NCBI RefSeq assembly: GCF_037975245.1
Contig: NC_092563.1
Coordinates: 26,345,960 to 26,409,959 of the forward strand
Direction of reading: 5' to 3'
Length of the DNA: 64,000 nucleotides
Source of the DNA: Apostichopus japonicus
Taxonomy: Eukaryota; Echinodermata; Holothuroidea; Aspidochirotida; Stichopodidae
Part shown: piece by piece, positions 33,130-45,172 of the stretch
Layout: the number at the start of each line of letters is the position of its first letter
Numbering within the stretch: the first letter of the stretch is position 1
Notes under the pieces: model-generated
What the model saw: the letters and a program-made list of their open reading frames with translations, nothing else
Told to the model about the DNA's origin: nothing
The model's database searches: none
Made by a program: the position numbers and the translations under genes

Positions 33130-33700
33130 CAGGCGCGTATCCAGGATTTTCAAACCCGGGGGGCGCGAATTACTATCTAAGCGGAGCGCCACCATCGGTT
33201 GGCGCGCAGCATACAAGAAAATTTCTTGTTTTGAAACCCCCCCAGATCACCGGAAACGGCACTTCTCGGGCTTGAAAAGACCAACCAGATGTACACTTGT
33301 TGCCTGAGAACCAGGTATTTCCTAATAGTTTTTTTTTTGCATCAATAACCTTTTTGAAGTTTGTCAACCCGGCACACATCATGTTCGACCTGATGGCATC
33401 TCCTGTGGGTCTATGCTTTTGTAGGTGATTCTACGTCGCGGCCCACAATACCCGTCAGCCCCACTTTTCAAGGTTTTAAGCCCCATATTTGTTCAGAATT
33501 TGAAAATTCACATTTCTCGTGAATAAACTCACTTGAAAACATACCCATAATGTTGTACAAAATTTCATCTATGGACAACCAATATAGAAAAACTTCCTTC
33601 AACCCCTAACAGACCGGTCAAAATTGCACGAGTAGAGGGAAGTGTGATGCAGAATGTTGGTCAGAAATTTTGGAAAATTCAGACAGTTAATTTATTGGTG
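33130..33700 (+). mobile_element. GCGTATCCAGGATTTT element, right copy
   Basis: It begins CAGGCGCGTATCCAGGATTT at 33130, has the core module at about 33172-33216, and shares TTCTACGTCGCGGCCCACAA and CCCCTAACAGACCGGTCAAA with the left copy in inverse. No intact frame was seen. Confidence 0.75.
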
Positions 33701-33816
33701 TAGAAACATTAAAACCTCTTATAACGGCTATTATAAAACTTGGTTGAAGGAAATGAAGAAATAGCAGATATTTCCGAAACCGAACACTACACACATAGGC
33801 GTAGGAGGCGCGGCGG

Positions 33817-34198
33817 CAGTGGCGGAGCTAGGGGTATTGGTCAGGAGTGGCGAGAATGGTCTGTAGGAGCGCTTTCGACACTATCTAAGCGGAGCGCCAC
33901 CACTGGTTGGCGCGTAGCGTACAGAAAATTTTTGAATAAAGATACTCCCTAGATCGCCGGAAATGACCCTTTCCGGGTCTGGCTAATTTGCAGATAAACG
34001 AAGAATAAGGTGTCATCGCGAAATTACACCAACAAAATGTGACAAATGTCAATAAGTAGATGAGAGCGCAATAAAAAAGTCAATAATCACGAATAAGTAA
34101 AAAGTGGTAAAGAGCTGAAAAAGGCGCCAGCAGTCCATTTGAGTCCGTCAGGGGGGCATCCACCCCCCCCCCCCGACCGTATGGACGCCCCGCCACTG
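33817..34198 (-). mobile_element. hAT-like MITE, solitary copy of the nested family (382 bp)
   Basis: Ends CAGTGGCGGAGCTAGG and GGACGCCCCGCCACTG, flanked by CGCGGCGG and CTCGGCGG (7 of 8 matching). Internally it matches the nested elements of the 1085-bp pair in the orientation found in copy 2, core module included. Confidence 0.8.
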
Positions 34199-34552
34199 CT
34201 CGGCGGGGGTGCAGCCCCTAATTCGCCATTACTAATGTAAAAGAGAGTTTTGACATAATTGGACCTCCATGCTTTTTATACATCTACATGAGACATGTCG
34301 TTGTTTACACTGGCATCCCGCGAAATACTGCGCAATTTGAACGGACCGTACGGTACATGATGGCATGCGATGTAATAACCGATGCTTGCTTATATGATAT
34401 TGACATGAACACGTTGAACGCGCGCTTTGCGCGCGAAAATTTTTGGTTATTTTTTCAGGCAAGTCGGACAGTTTTGAAGCTTTTCATCCTGGAACGCCAT
34501 TTTCATGCTCACTGATATGATGTCATATCTGCTGTTTGCGTTACAAATTCGA

Positions 34553-34870
34553 ACAGGTGCGTAGCGAGGAATTTGCCAAGGGAGGGGCGAAGCCTGTAGG
34601 CAAATTATCTAAGCGTAGCGCCACCATAGGTTGGCGCGAAGCGTACAAGAAAATTTTGGCCGAAAATGCCTCCCAGATCGCTGGAAATGGCACTACCCAG
34701 GACCATTTGTTAGCGCGAAGCGTACAAGCAAATTTTGGCCGAAAATGTCTCCCAGATCGCTGGAAATGACACTTCCCAGGCCTTGTAAGTTGCCTCTAAG
34801 CACTTTCTATTTTGAAATTACTTAGCGATATCATTTAAAAAAAATGCTGAATGGGGGGGGGGGCGGGCGT
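34553..34870 (+). mobile_element. GTGCGTAGCGAGG-headed element with doubled core
   Basis: It starts CAGGTGCGTAGCGAGGAATT. The core module occurs at 34606-34650. The following block, GCGCGAAGCGTACAAG to CTGGAAATG(G/A)CACT, is present twice in tandem (about 34635-34700 and 34710-34780). It ends in a G run at about 34853. Its distal half matches 6060-6180 inverted. Confidence 0.65.
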
Positions 34871-34880
34871 CGCCCCCATC

Positions 34881-35338
34881 CCAAAATGCGTCATGTTCCC
34901 CGACGACACGGTCGAGTTCGAGACCAGCCACAGTTGGTTTCATAGCACAATTCTACACACGCGTTATGATAGACCATATATAGTACATATATAGATCATT
35001 AGTGAGAGAGGAAAATGGAAACGTCAAAAAATGGAGTTGTCGGTGTAAGGGGTAGGGTGAGTCACACTTTTACGAAATCATTGATCCGTCACTGGCTACC
35101 CTTCAGCGCTGTAATGATGTCACTGTTCCTCTTTCTCTCCCCGGTGTCTTCGCGTTTTTCTTTTACTCCCTCCTTTTCTCCTTTTTCTCTCTTTCTTCTT
35201 TTTCTTTTCCCTTCCTTCCTCTCCTCCTCCTCTTTTTTCCCCTCTTTTCTCCTTTTTTCTTCTCTTTTTTTTTCTCTCCTCTTTTTCTTACCCGGGGGGC
35301 GCGCGCCCCCAACGCCCCCCCCCCTGGATACGCACCTG
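34881..35338 (-). mobile_element. GCGTATCCAGG-headed element, inverted longer copy
   Basis: On the minus strand it starts CAGGTGCGTATCCAGGGGG, followed by a long purine-rich tract (pyrimidine-rich on the plus strand, 35112-35290) and GGCTGGTCTCGAACTCGACC. It is the longer relative of 30138-30365. Confidence 0.65.
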
Positions 35339-37010
35339 GTCATTAAGTCATTTGACTTGATATTGATAGTCTGAATATCCATGTTCATGGGGCTTTGTCA
35401 CGGAGGGCAGTTTTGCATAAACTTATGCCTTGATATCTGCGCCAAGAGGTGAGGGACTTCCATTTGTTAGAGCAGGCTAATCAACATGAACGCATCGGAA
35501 ATTTGACGAATATTAAATGATTACTACGGTTGGGGAAAATCATGACCGAACATGTATTCCCCACGCCGTGAAATGAATTGTTCATGGACTCGTCCAGCCT
35601 AAAAATAAAGAATTTATCACCTAGCTAGCTCAAGCAATATTTGGTCAAAAGTTCCTTCTTCCAAGCAATCTGTTTCTTGTTCAAATCTGTTCTTTGCACA
35701 ATGTATTTTTAAATATCAACATATCATCTTTTGACTTGCTTGAGTTTGACCAGAATGATAAATAAACATGCAGTTTCTTCTGTAAACAAGACGACATAAA
35801 TACTGGATAAACAGAAAGTATTAATAGATGAAGAAATACTATTTTATGGTCTTAACCTTTTTTAACCGTTTTAGGCTTCATCAGATATCTCTGATAGCGA
35901 AAGAGTTTTAATACAAATCATGCTTTGCATTCCATGATATATAGAGTATACAGTGACGTAAATGTGTGTATTAGTTGGTAATGTGTTATGGTATAGATTG
36001 TAAATTATGAATGGACTCGACTGTACGGTTGATTAAAGGTGGTATTCATTCACAGAATAATGTAAACACTGTGTCGTTGGTTTATCAACACCATGCATTA
36101 TAATAGTAATATTTACTTTGTCACGCGCTAGGGCGCTTGCGCACGATAGTGTTCAAACCTCAGCGCATGCACCAATGGTTGTCAGGGATTGCTCAAGTCC
36201 GTAAGGCCAAATATAGCACGTACCCTTACGTATATATGCATACAGTTGATACAGCCTGGGTGTTTTGAACAGCGGTAATTTGTGAAAACCGATTTCTATA
36301 ACTGAAGAATTTTTATATTTAACATAACTACCGCCTTATTTCAAGCTTGTATGGAAATGGTTAAGGGTGGAATCCCTTGACTGACAATGGCCCTCAGTAA
36401 TACTTCATTTTATTTAATATTCAAGTTATAAACCTTCACCAGTGATACCTACTACACTTTCTTGTCTAATCAGATGAACAAGTGAAAAATGTGCATATCA
36501 TTGAAATATTCTTAAAAATTCTGGTGGATATAAACATTTCTCATTTTGGTGCATGGTCGGTGTTGGGGGTGTGATTTACACAATATGGAAAGTTACGCTT
36601 GGTGAGCAAGCTTTTCCAACTCATTGTCATAGTTGTTAACTTATTAGTTTAGTGGTGATTGTTTTTTTTTTCAATATTTCTCTATAGTTTGTCATTTTGT
36701 TGACGAAGAAGACTAGACCACAGAAGCATACACTGACTTCATAGCCATAGAGACGAGCAGAGGCCCCAGAAAGGGGATAAATTAATTCTGGTTGTAAAAG
36801 GCTAATAGGTTCTTTTAAAAGGCTTTGTCATCAGGAATGGCCGATATATTAACGTGCGACGTGTCAACATATGCATATGATGCATATGCATGGCATTAAC
36901 GGTCATTCGTATTGCCCCAGATATCAGCTTGCTTAAATTGTAAACAGTTTTTAAAAGTAAATTCCTGGAGGTTCTGAATTTGCATTTAACCCACAAACCG
37001 ATTGAAGATA
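35339..37010. other. Intergenic stretch, nothing recognised
   Basis: AT-rich unique-looking sequence. A short palindromic ATATGCATATGATGCATATG run lies at about 36868-36890. No exon or transposon end could be supported. Confidence 0.5.
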
Positions 37011-37012
37011 CC

Positions 37013-37203
37013 TTTTAAGAAAAAAGTCCCCCAAGAAAGAACCTGAGCACGAAAACCAAAGTACCGAACGACTGATCCGCTCTCAGCCCCAGTCCCCTTG
37101 CATCGGGACTGTGACTGTGTGACCATCGTCGGGTGTGCATCACCATTCCCCTCGAAAGGGAACATATACTACACATGATCTTAGCCAAAAGGCCGAGAAG
37201 CCT
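37013..37203 (-). ncRNA. U2 snRNA-headed retroposon-like sequence, copy A
   Basis: On the minus strand it starts with the U2 snRNA 5' domain (CTTCTCGGCCTTTTGGCTAA, then GATCATG and GTAGTAT, the branch-point recognition element). The following body does not match U2 stem-loops IIb-IV. It shows two strong hairpins (TTCCC..GGGGAA and CAGTCCC..GGGGACTG), a GGTTTTCGTG stretch where an Sm-like site could lie, and a TTTTTT run near the 3' end. Total length is close to that of U2. Copy C at 56212-56406 is closely similar over its whole length. It is more likely a U2-derived SINE or pseudogene than a functional spliceosomal U2. Confidence 0.65.
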
Positions 37204-37243
37204 CAGGCCAAAGGCCGAGAATCCTCAGGCCAAAGGCCGAGAA
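37192..37243 (-). repeat. Triplicated 22-bp unit at the U2 5' end
   Basis: CCAAAGGCCGAGAAGCCTCA-type units recur three times, repeating the U2 5' nucleotides directly upstream of copy A. This differs from copy C, where the 5' end occurs once. Confidence 0.75.
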
Positions 37244-37244
37244 G

Positions 37245-40200
37245 CTGGAAGAGTTCTTAGTCAGAGACATTAAAAGGTTTCAACCTGCTTCGACATGCTT
37301 TAATTAAGAGTGCCAGTCAAATGCTTGTTTAATTAACTCTGGGCCATCAGTGACCACTAGTTTCATTTTCTAGCATATGTTAGTGCAATACTCTCATGAT
37401 CTTTAATATGGAATAAACGCAACGTTAAACAATTAAAGGAGGTGGCATTTCATATTGTTAAATTTCTCAGCAATTTCATTGATATATCATCCTTATTATA
37501 TCAGATGCAAGATGGGACCATTAAACGTCTTCTCAAAGTAGGGTGGCACCTGTTGCCATGGTGATAAGAGTTCATTTAGCCGATTGCATTAACATGTTCG
37601 CATACAGTTTTACTGAAGTTATTTACTAGTGTTATTTTCTGTTCAAACTCCCTATAAAACGTGGTTCCTCGTGTTCTAACAAAGTATACGTAACAGTTGA
37701 ACATTTGGCCACAACACATAACGGCAACATGCAACTTATATACACAAAATAGGCTAGGTTATAGGTCTGTCTATAGATAGGACTATATACAATGCAGTAT
37801 AAATAACATCATAGAAAGAGATAGTTTCTAGGATCATCGATTAACCGTCGCATTCCAAAGATTAAGCACATTTTAAAGCTGAATATTTTGACAACATTGA
37901 AACAGCCACAGAAATATTACTAACATTATTCTAACACTTTTCTTTCTTCGTGGACATTGATATAAATATATATGATCAAGACTAACTAATTCTGTCCACA
38001 ATCATTCTCTTTTTAAGTGATTGTTTTCATTTAATATTCTAACAGTTTCTTCATAAAATTCCATGCCATGCATTCAATATAGTCTGCATTGAGTTTAAGT
38101 ATTTGGTGTTGAATACATTCAACTAGGCTATATTCAAAATCAGCTAATACACGTTGCTAAAGGGTCTTTACGTACTCTGACACCCTTGCAAATGATTCAC
38201 CATTGAATAGACAAAGTCATGTCGGCAGTGTATAATGACTCAGTGATTAGGAGAGTGGTGGACGCTGTATAGGCAGAAGGCATTAAATGGTTCTTTCAAG
38301 ATTGAGTGACCTGAAATATTGATAAGGCTTATTTATGAGCAAATATCGATTAACAAAAATATAATGACATTTTGTTGACCATCACTTCATGTCTTCGAAC
38401 ACATTTTTCTTGGAGAATTATAATCATTGAGAAAATTACTTTTGAAAGTTTCCCCTTATATAGGGGGAAAATTAGATGCCCTTAAATACCGTCATAGTTA
38501 TAATTATGACGGTTTTAAAGGGCATTTGAATATTTTCCTTATATAAGCAAAAAGTCTAGCGAAAAGTTGAGTTCTGAGGGTCATGAGGCTATTAAAGCCT
38601 AATAGGCCTATAATGATTTTCCATAAATTCTAAAACTTTAAAAATTGACTTATTTATTGTTTGAAAACTATACAAACCACTCCATGCACGACCAAGCACT
38701 TCGTAAGGGCGTGAATGGAGCATCGATTTTAGTGCAGCTTTATACTTTAGTCAAGCTCTATACTTCAAAGGATCTAAAATTTCAAGACTAATGTCTGTGA
38801 ATAAATAAACAATAATTATTGTAGAAGATGTCAATGGAGTATTTACACGAATCACAATAACACTATATATAAGTAGATTTTACAGTTATTATAGTTACCC
38901 TAGGCTCCCGACGATCGAGGGACCAACTTTTCAAATTTGAAATAGTGCACTGAATAATATGTAAACAAACTGTTTGTTAAATCTCTCATATATCTTCGTG
39001 TAATAGTAAAAATGCATTTACAATCATTTGAAAACAGAAATTCTGCTTGACACGCAATGCATTATACCATTGTTACTATAGGATAATAACAGACAGAAGG
39101 ACCTTGGTTTGTTGCGAGTTATGATCATTTGGATCTCGAATACGGTTGATTAATGTTAATGTTCTTTGTAAAATGTCACCCGGTCTAAGATCAGTCAAAT
39201 TAAGATGAGAGTATACGAACACACCATTGATATACAAGACCTTACAGTACATTATGGAGGTATCTTAACCCATTTTAACAAAAAAAAACACCTTGAATTC
39301 CAAAAAGACGGTTATTCATATCATTGATATGAGGCACCAGGGAAGCATATGTTACCTGGGAAATATTCTTGAAGTTTTCACTTTACCATCATTAAATTAT
39401 GAAAGTAAGAATAAAATATACTTTTTTCAAAATTGCACCGGTCCCTGACCCCGGAATTCCGGGGCGGTACAGTCTCTCATTAGGCCTGATTGTACGCTGT
39501 ACGCCTTTTTTCTCCAGGCATCCAGTCACAAATGTGGCGTTTTCTCCGGACTAACACACCATTTTTTGCTTTATGAATCTATCTTTGGCATCGCATTCTA
39601 GTCCCACGTGTCTATTGACGCAGTTCAGATTAACGTCAATTGTAATATGTCTATAACTCTATTTTCTTTAACAATAATAATATCCATGTCACCGCTTTCA
39701 GTCCTACCATATAACCATTCGATTTAGTTTTGAGCTCCATTTACCATGTAGATACTACCCGAGACCCTCGTACCCCCCCCCCCCCCCGCCCCCAACAATT
39801 GGTTTAAATGTTGATCTTATTATTAAGATGTTCTATTAAATATCACCGAATGTATTTATCATCAGATCTACCCAACCAGTATCAGCTTGAACCTGATGTG
39901 ACGTGTAATGGGTACTGTCACGCCCGTTGTTATTTGATTTCTTTGAAAACACAAGTGACACTAATGAAAATAACGAACAAAGGCAATTAAAAGGTGAAGT
40001 AACTGATTAATCCACTTTTTCGAAATGTGAATACTCCCATATAGACGTTTAGTAAACCTAACATAGCGTTATGTTCCGCAACTTGGTTATTTATACATAT
40101 CGTGTAAAACGCCTTCTTATCGGCTAAGTTGTGTCCATGTTATTATTATTATTATATATTTTTTTTTTGGGGGGGGGGGGGAATATTTTGATAACATTTT

Positions 40201-40900
40201 ACTGTGATTACGCGAAAAAAGTTGCTAAACATTACGCTATGCAGAGATTGGTAGTAACGGGACTTCTCATTTTACTCAGTGTTGAGTAGATCTTCAATTC
40301 GGTCGGTTGATTAATGGCCGTTTACTTCCAACGTGTCTTTACGAAATGGTTCGATGTCATGGTCTAAATCTGACAGCGTGTGTGACAAACACCAGTTGTG
40401 GTCGAGGGAATCTTAGTTGGTTCCTGTATTCGGCAAAATCGAATGTGTGTGTGTGTGTGTCTAAGGATCTGAAAAATTAAACAGTATTGCTACATTTGGT
40501 CCAAATGTAATGGGCGTTTGCTGCGGGCGGAAGTTGCGCCACGGCAAACTAGGTCAGTTGAACTGGTAGCCTATAGTTGTGTTCTTATTTTTTACTATTT
40601 TTATTTTTTTTTTATTTCTCATGACATATACAAACAGACATATACAAGATTAACTTAAATTATTTAAAACGAAAAAGCTATTACAACCCCATCGGCAAAG
40701 TACAAAGTATATATACTCTTAATAATAATAATAATAATAATAATAATGTCCAAATATAGCCTATAGACTAAGTTGATAGTTTTGTAATTTCATCACTGTC
40801 TCGGACTGACAATAATTGTCAAGTTGACCTTGTGACCTTGCATTTACTGGTTCTAATTTGACAAATACTTGTTTTCTTTGTTTGAATGTGTATATTTAAA
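37245..40900. other. Intergenic stretch with palindrome and microsatellites
   Basis: It contains the palindrome at 38452-38546, a C run at 39773-39787, a T/G run at 40152-40181, a GT run at 40445-40460 and (AAT)n at 40719-40746. No exon pattern was recognised. Confidence 0.5.
38452..38546. repeat. Imperfect palindrome, arms about 40 bp
   Basis: GATGCCCTTAAATACCGTCA and its near-complement meet around a GTTATAATTA centre at about 38496. The outer parts CCTTATATAGG and TTCCTTATATAAGC add weaker inverted similarity. It could be a small foldback MITE. Confidence 0.6.
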
Positions 40901-41272
40901 CAAGGGCGTAGGAACCGGGGGGGCTGGGGGGGGGCGCCAGCCCCCCCAGTGAAAATGTGGAGGGGCGGAAGTATCATTCCGCCCCCCCGCTTCACAAGTC
41001 CGAAAACCCCTTTTTCATTTCCAAATGAGAAAAAAATCTCATTTGGAGCACCAAATTGCATCTAAGGCCAGGTGAAAAATACAAAATTAAGTTTACAAAA
41101 TGGAGTGGGTGTTGAAGTGTGCTATATTGCACCAAATTGCATCTGAGGCCACCTGGAAATGCAAAAAAATCCAAAGGGGAGGGGGACACCCCCTCCCCTT
41201 AGACCCCTCCCCCAAGTGGGCCATCAGTCTTCAGCCCCCCCCCCCACTCAAAAGTACCTTCCTACGCCACTG
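40901..41272. mobile_element. hAT-like MITE, 372 bp, sister of 6235-6588
   Basis: Ends CAAGGGCGTAGGAACC and TTCCTACGCCACTG match the copy at 6235. The perfect 8-bp target duplication is TATTTAAA (40893-40900 and 41273-41280). The interior is near-identical to the sister copy, including the GAGAAAAAAATCTC palindrome, with indels in the G/C runs. Confidence 0.85.
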
Positions 41273-42849
41273 TATTTAAAGGTCTACGGACACCTATATG
41301 AACAACATTGTCCTATAATCACTCTTACATGCATTAGAAATAATGAAAATAGCTGCAACCCCATCAAAATCCATCTTTATTCTAGTTTTATTTATGAATA
41401 AATATTAGCTAATTATGCACATCGATGATAGAAGAGGGGGTGACTGCCTAATTTGCTGTTATGTCATTTCATGTTATTCCTGTGTTTTTAGAACATTCGT
41501 TACAAAGACACTGAAGACAGTATTGTGGCCTCATGCGATTTTTTGAAATATTTTATTGTCTTTTGAAAGAGGAACATCGTATTATTCAAATCATATATGT
41601 GGGATTGTAATTAGGGGTTAATTTATTAAGGCCTAAAATAAGACATTTTAATAAGCGCAACAATCCAGGTCATAGTTTGCACACATTAAATGAGTTTCCC
41701 AGATTTATCAAAACCTCAAATATGCTTACCTAATTGGAAACGAGAAGAGCTTTTCGAAAATTTTAAATGAGATTATCATACACAACTACTGTAGTAATGA
41801 ATTTGGTGCAAAATGGCTAGGCGTCGGTAGTACTTTAACTTTTGTGTGCTAAAATAAGATGGCTGACTGGATTGTCGATGCAGGAGTAGCAGCTATATCG
41901 GTAATTTTGTTGTCCGTCCGTCCGTTCGCTTCAAGCATAAACCTTGTAGTTTGACAATCGTTAAAGTATTTGTCTATATGTTATTCCTTTACTTGGACCG
42001 ACGGTTACACTCAATCTGATAACCCTAAGAATTCGCGCAAGGAGTACATTTCCTACAAAAGGGGATGTGTTTTCGTGTGTATGTATTTTATTTGCAGCTT
42101 CGGTAAAGTTTGAGTTGAGTATGAATCGACTTGAAGTTAGAGTTGCAGTTCAGGACTGACTTTTACTGGTTTTAGGACGTGGGATGGAGTCCGGTGAGAT
42201 AGTTTTAATGTCCCACAGTCCTTCGCCATGTAGCCGTGAACCTTTTTATTGTTGCATCGTCGTTAGCAGTTTATAATATATCTTCTTCTGTGGATACCGC
42301 TCGTCCTGTGTCTTCGTTTTCTGTTCCGTGTTTAAATTGGGAACCCAGCAATATCACCTCACCCACTTCAATTAGGAGGTTAGGAGTCTCGGGGAGAAAT
42401 TCTTGCCCGTGCAGGCGTGCACTTCTATTAAGACTAAGATTGCTAAGAAGACTAATTGTAGTCAAATTGTAACAATGTCATGATAAGAACAACAAAAAAA
42501 TGCTTATTAATTACAAAGATTGCAACAATTTATGCTTTTCAACTACTTTTAACAGTTCCATACATTTTAAGTATAAGCTGCTGCAATTTTATGGTACAAT
42601 AACAATTTTTGCAAATGACTGGTTCCAAATAACCAAGCTAACTAACTACTAATCGAGTGTATAATTTGTGTCCCTCATAATGTTACGTGATACCACCATC
42701 ACTTTACAATATATGGCATCCTCTCTTTACTGGTCACTCAGTCCGTATAGTGCCACATATACCGAATGTATCAGGATCTTCAATTGTTATAACGGTAATT
42801 TACCTGTTATCGTATTTAATGATTCTTTTCCCCCGTGTAATATAGAAAA
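41273..42849. other. Intergenic stretch, no gene supported
   Basis: Two small open frames overlap on opposite strands at 42236-42472. They have no splice context or recognisable family. An ATG at 41860 followed by 14 codons and a GTAATT could be a first exon, but no continuation was found. Confidence 0.45.
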
Positions 42850-43200
42850 CAGGGCCGGATTTACCAATGGGCAACGTGGGCAGCTGCCCACGGGCCTCCA
42901 CAACAAGGGGCCTCCACATACTTCATGAAAAAAATATATATAAGAGGAAATTAGAAGAAAAAAATTAAATGTAGGCTGACAAACAGGCCTACATACCGTA
43001 AAGAAAATTCTTCAGAAATCACAAAATTTACTTCAGAAATCACAAAATACTGCACCATTTCGGATCCAAGAACCCTTAGTTATTGGAAAAAATCCAAAAC
43101 CCCTCCCCTTACAAACCTCCCCCAGGACGGCGATCACTGGAGGGGGGCCTCCACCACTGAAGGTTGCCCACGGGCCTCTACATGTCTAAATCCGGCCCTG
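42850..43200. mobile_element. hAT-like MITE, 351 bp, 14-bp perfect TIRs
   Basis: It begins CAGGGCCGGATTTA and ends with the exact reverse complement TAAATCCGGCCCTG. The 8-bp target duplication ATAGAAAA is perfect (42842-42849 and 43201-43208). CAGGGCCGG-type ends are a hallmark of one hAT group. The interior has GGGCCTCCA repeats and no coding frame. Confidence 0.9.
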
Positions 43201-44040
43201 ATAGAAAAGTTTACAATCCATAAATACATATGCTACATATACGGTCTCTTGTATATATATAGTTCTCCGACTTTATAATAAAGTGCCAACTCACGTAAAT
43301 GAAAGTGGTTTGCTGTCTGGCTAAAGCTCCAGCGACGCTGACGTGTGAGTCTTTTTGCTCAAACCAGCATTTAAAAGGTGAGACACCCTCACTCTTATAC
43401 GCGAAGTATCCAGTTGAGAACTATATAGCCACATACTTATTCTATAACCCCTATTATAGAATATAATATAATTAATGGTATTCAACAATTACTGGTTTAC
43501 TTCAGTAACTCTCTGTTAAGTTAGATATTTACTTACACTACTATATATACTGACGGTTATGAAATTAAAGATGCAGATCTCTAGTGTTCATTTCACCGAT
43601 AGACATTCTTTAGCTCTGCAAGAAATGAGCTGTAGTCTGCACATGTTTCCAACACTGCTGGATACAAGCTACTTTAGCCAACAAGTGCATAGTAATGCTA
43701 TACACATTATAAGTACCGTGCTGCGCCCTAACAACAGGTTTGTTTTTTAGGAGCAATTCGCTGAATTCTCAGGACCTTACACCAGCCTAAGTAAGCATAT
43801 AATGATATCTGAATCAGCCGGGGATTGTAGTACTCATCATTATCACTATTCAACTAAGCACGGCCATCATCAGCTAAAATAGATTATCATCATCATACTT
43901 CTTGAACAGTAACTATCTTTAATAGAGATTAGCTATAGAACAACACTTTTTAATACATGGAAGCTAGTTTATACCTGGAAGTCATTTATATTTGTAACCC
44001 AGCAAAATGTACAAACTTTAGCAGGGAAACCAGTTGCACA
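43201..44040. other. Intergenic stretch, nothing recognised
   Basis: AT-rich sequence with several TATATA runs. A 63-codon open frame at 43559 has no support. Confidence 0.5.
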
Positions 44041-44487
44041 ATTCGTCCCCGTTCTGGCGTAGTGACGAATGTTCAAAATGTGAGTTTTGAGAAAACGCGC
44101 TCTAAAGATTTTCATATTTTGACTTTAGTATAGCGTAACTAAAAGAGGATCTTTTTACCGAAAGTTGTCAATATTTAAAATATAACAAATAGAACTTTGA
44201 GTTCTCATGTTTGTTGCTGATCGAAAAATTTCTTACATAGTAGTAATTTTAGTGTAAACATATTCGTCGTTATATCATGTCATTTTCAGTTAATTTTAGA
44301 CATTCGTCACACATTCGTCACTATGCTAGAACTAAATTTTGAAGTTTCGTCCTGTCACAGACTTGTATTCGTCACTTTTGTGTGTAGTAGCCATAGGGAA
44401 CACCGTGAATGTTCACTGTCACATGGGGAGAGGAAGGGGGGGGGGGGGTTAGGTGGAATAACCTTACGATAGAAGAAAATATTCGAA

Positions 44488-44940
44488 GGGGTGGTACATT
44501 GGTCTTATTAATTTTAAAAAGAATGTCCACGGTTTACTTTAATGTATAAAATAGACAAGGAATGGGTTATACGCAGGTATCAACATACGTGTTTTAGTAT
44601 GTTTTTCTTGAGTGGCATGGATGGAGTCGGATATGACGAGGGGAGGTGGTATATAGGGCAAGGAGAGCCGGCTGTTGAAATGGTGGTATATTGGTCTTAT
44701 TGATTAAAAAGAACGCCCACGTTTTGTAGCAATGTATAAAATAGACAAGGAATTTGTATGGGTTATGGGCGGATGTAAGTGTTTTAGTATGTGTTTCTTG
44801 GGTGAAATGTAGGGTGTCGGATAAAGAGATGTTGAGGTAGGGAGGGCAAGGAGAGCCGGCTGCTGAAAGGGTTATATATTGGTCCTATTTATTTTAAAGA
44901 ACCCCCACCATTTTCTATAATGTATAAAATAGACAAGGTA
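44488..44940. repeat. ~200-bp tandem repeat, about 2.5 units
   Basis: Units share GGTACATTGGTCTTATT-type starts, AATGTATAAAATAGACAAGG and GGCAAGGAGAGCCGGCTG. Copies differ by small indels. Confidence 0.8.
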
Positions 44941-45172
44941 TATGATGAAATGTGAACACATGCAGTTGCAAAAATAATAGTTCCAGTGGCGTAATCTGTT
45001 AAGTCGGAACTCTTATAAAGCACACAGACTACGGAAAATTGTGTGCAATTCTTCATTTTCAAGTTAGTGTATTACGTGAAATGTATCTAACGATAGTTTC
45101 TAAGTATCCTTCAAACGCTTTGGGAAGCTATTCCACTATACTATCCCCTTAAACGGAATGTGAAATATTATT

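Noticed and set aside
37013-37203. Functional U2 snRNA gene
   Set aside because: Only the 5' ~45 nt match U2. The rest lacks the usual stem IIb, Sm-site and stem III-IV sequence, and the sister copy at 56212 has retroposon hallmarks.
41860-41905. ATG plus 14 codons and a GTAATT donor as a first exon
   Set aside because: No downstream exon or homologue could be found; the stretch is too short to support alone.
42236-42472. Overlapping 78- and 64-codon open frames on both strands
   Set aside because: Neither resembles a known protein and there is no supporting exon structure.
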